Of a stretch of 6,312 nucleotides of DNA, positions 6,312-6,312 are shown piece after piece. Position 1 is the stretch's first letter. Each line of letters starts with the position of its first letter. The position numbers and the translations under genes are program-made. The notes beneath the pieces are model-generated. The model was not told where the DNA came from. It was given only the letters and a program-made list of their open reading frames with translations, and did no database searches. The DNA is taken from the NCBI GenBank assembly GCA_900313855.1, contig OMSZ01000063.1:1-6312 (forward strand), read 5' to 3'. This DNA comes from an uncultured Eubacteriales bacterium. GTDB lineage: Bacteria; Bacillota; Clostridia; Lachnospirales; Lachnospiraceae.

Positions 6312-6312
6312 T

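Noticed and set aside
1..6312. CRISPR array, tRNA, rRNA or transposase gene
   Set aside because: No regularly spaced repeats, no tRNA-like cloverleaf and no transposase motifs were seen in either strand.

Overview
The window reads as part of a metal-handling membrane operon from a low-to-moderate GC Firmicute of class Clostridia, probably Lachnospiraceae. This placement is an inference from the AGGAGG-type ribosome sites, the tight gene packing and the style of the proteins. No rRNA or other marker gene is present to confirm it. Every convincing gene lies on the minus strand, so the transcript runs from the right edge of the window to the left.

In transcription order the layout is as follows. 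A 135-bp non-coding leader (6178-6312) carries two strong inverted repeats and a possible promoter. Next is a P1B-type heavy-metal-transporting ATPase (6177-4099) with an atypical Tyr-Ser-Cys membrane motif in place of Cys-Pro-Cys. A possible 35-residue small ORF (4099-3992) follows; its start overlaps the ATPase stop codon. Then come an ABC ATPase of the MacB/LolD type (3976-3275) and its large two-domain FtsX-type permease (3186-790). A short membrane-anchored protein (772-410) comes next, with a Cys-Cys-Gly-rich linker and a C-terminal HMA metal-binding domain carrying GMKCENC. Last is a second ABC ATPase of the same family (408-1), cut by the window edge.

The ABC ATPase/permease pair forms one complete exporter-like ABC system, and the last gene probably begins a second. 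The P1B ATPase has an HMA-like N-terminus without a Cys-x-x-Cys pair. The separate membrane-anchored HMA protein has that pair, so it could deliver or buffer metal in trans. The link between the FtsX-type ABC system and metal export rests only on co-location. No terminator is visible between genes, and the gaps are 1 to 122 nt, so a single polycistronic mRNA is the simplest reading. The metal is not determined by the sequence.

The most unusual elements are the P1B motif, the P1B plus FtsX-ABC plus tethered-HMA combination, the overlapping cysteine-containing small ORF, and the nested palindromes directly beside the putative -35 box.
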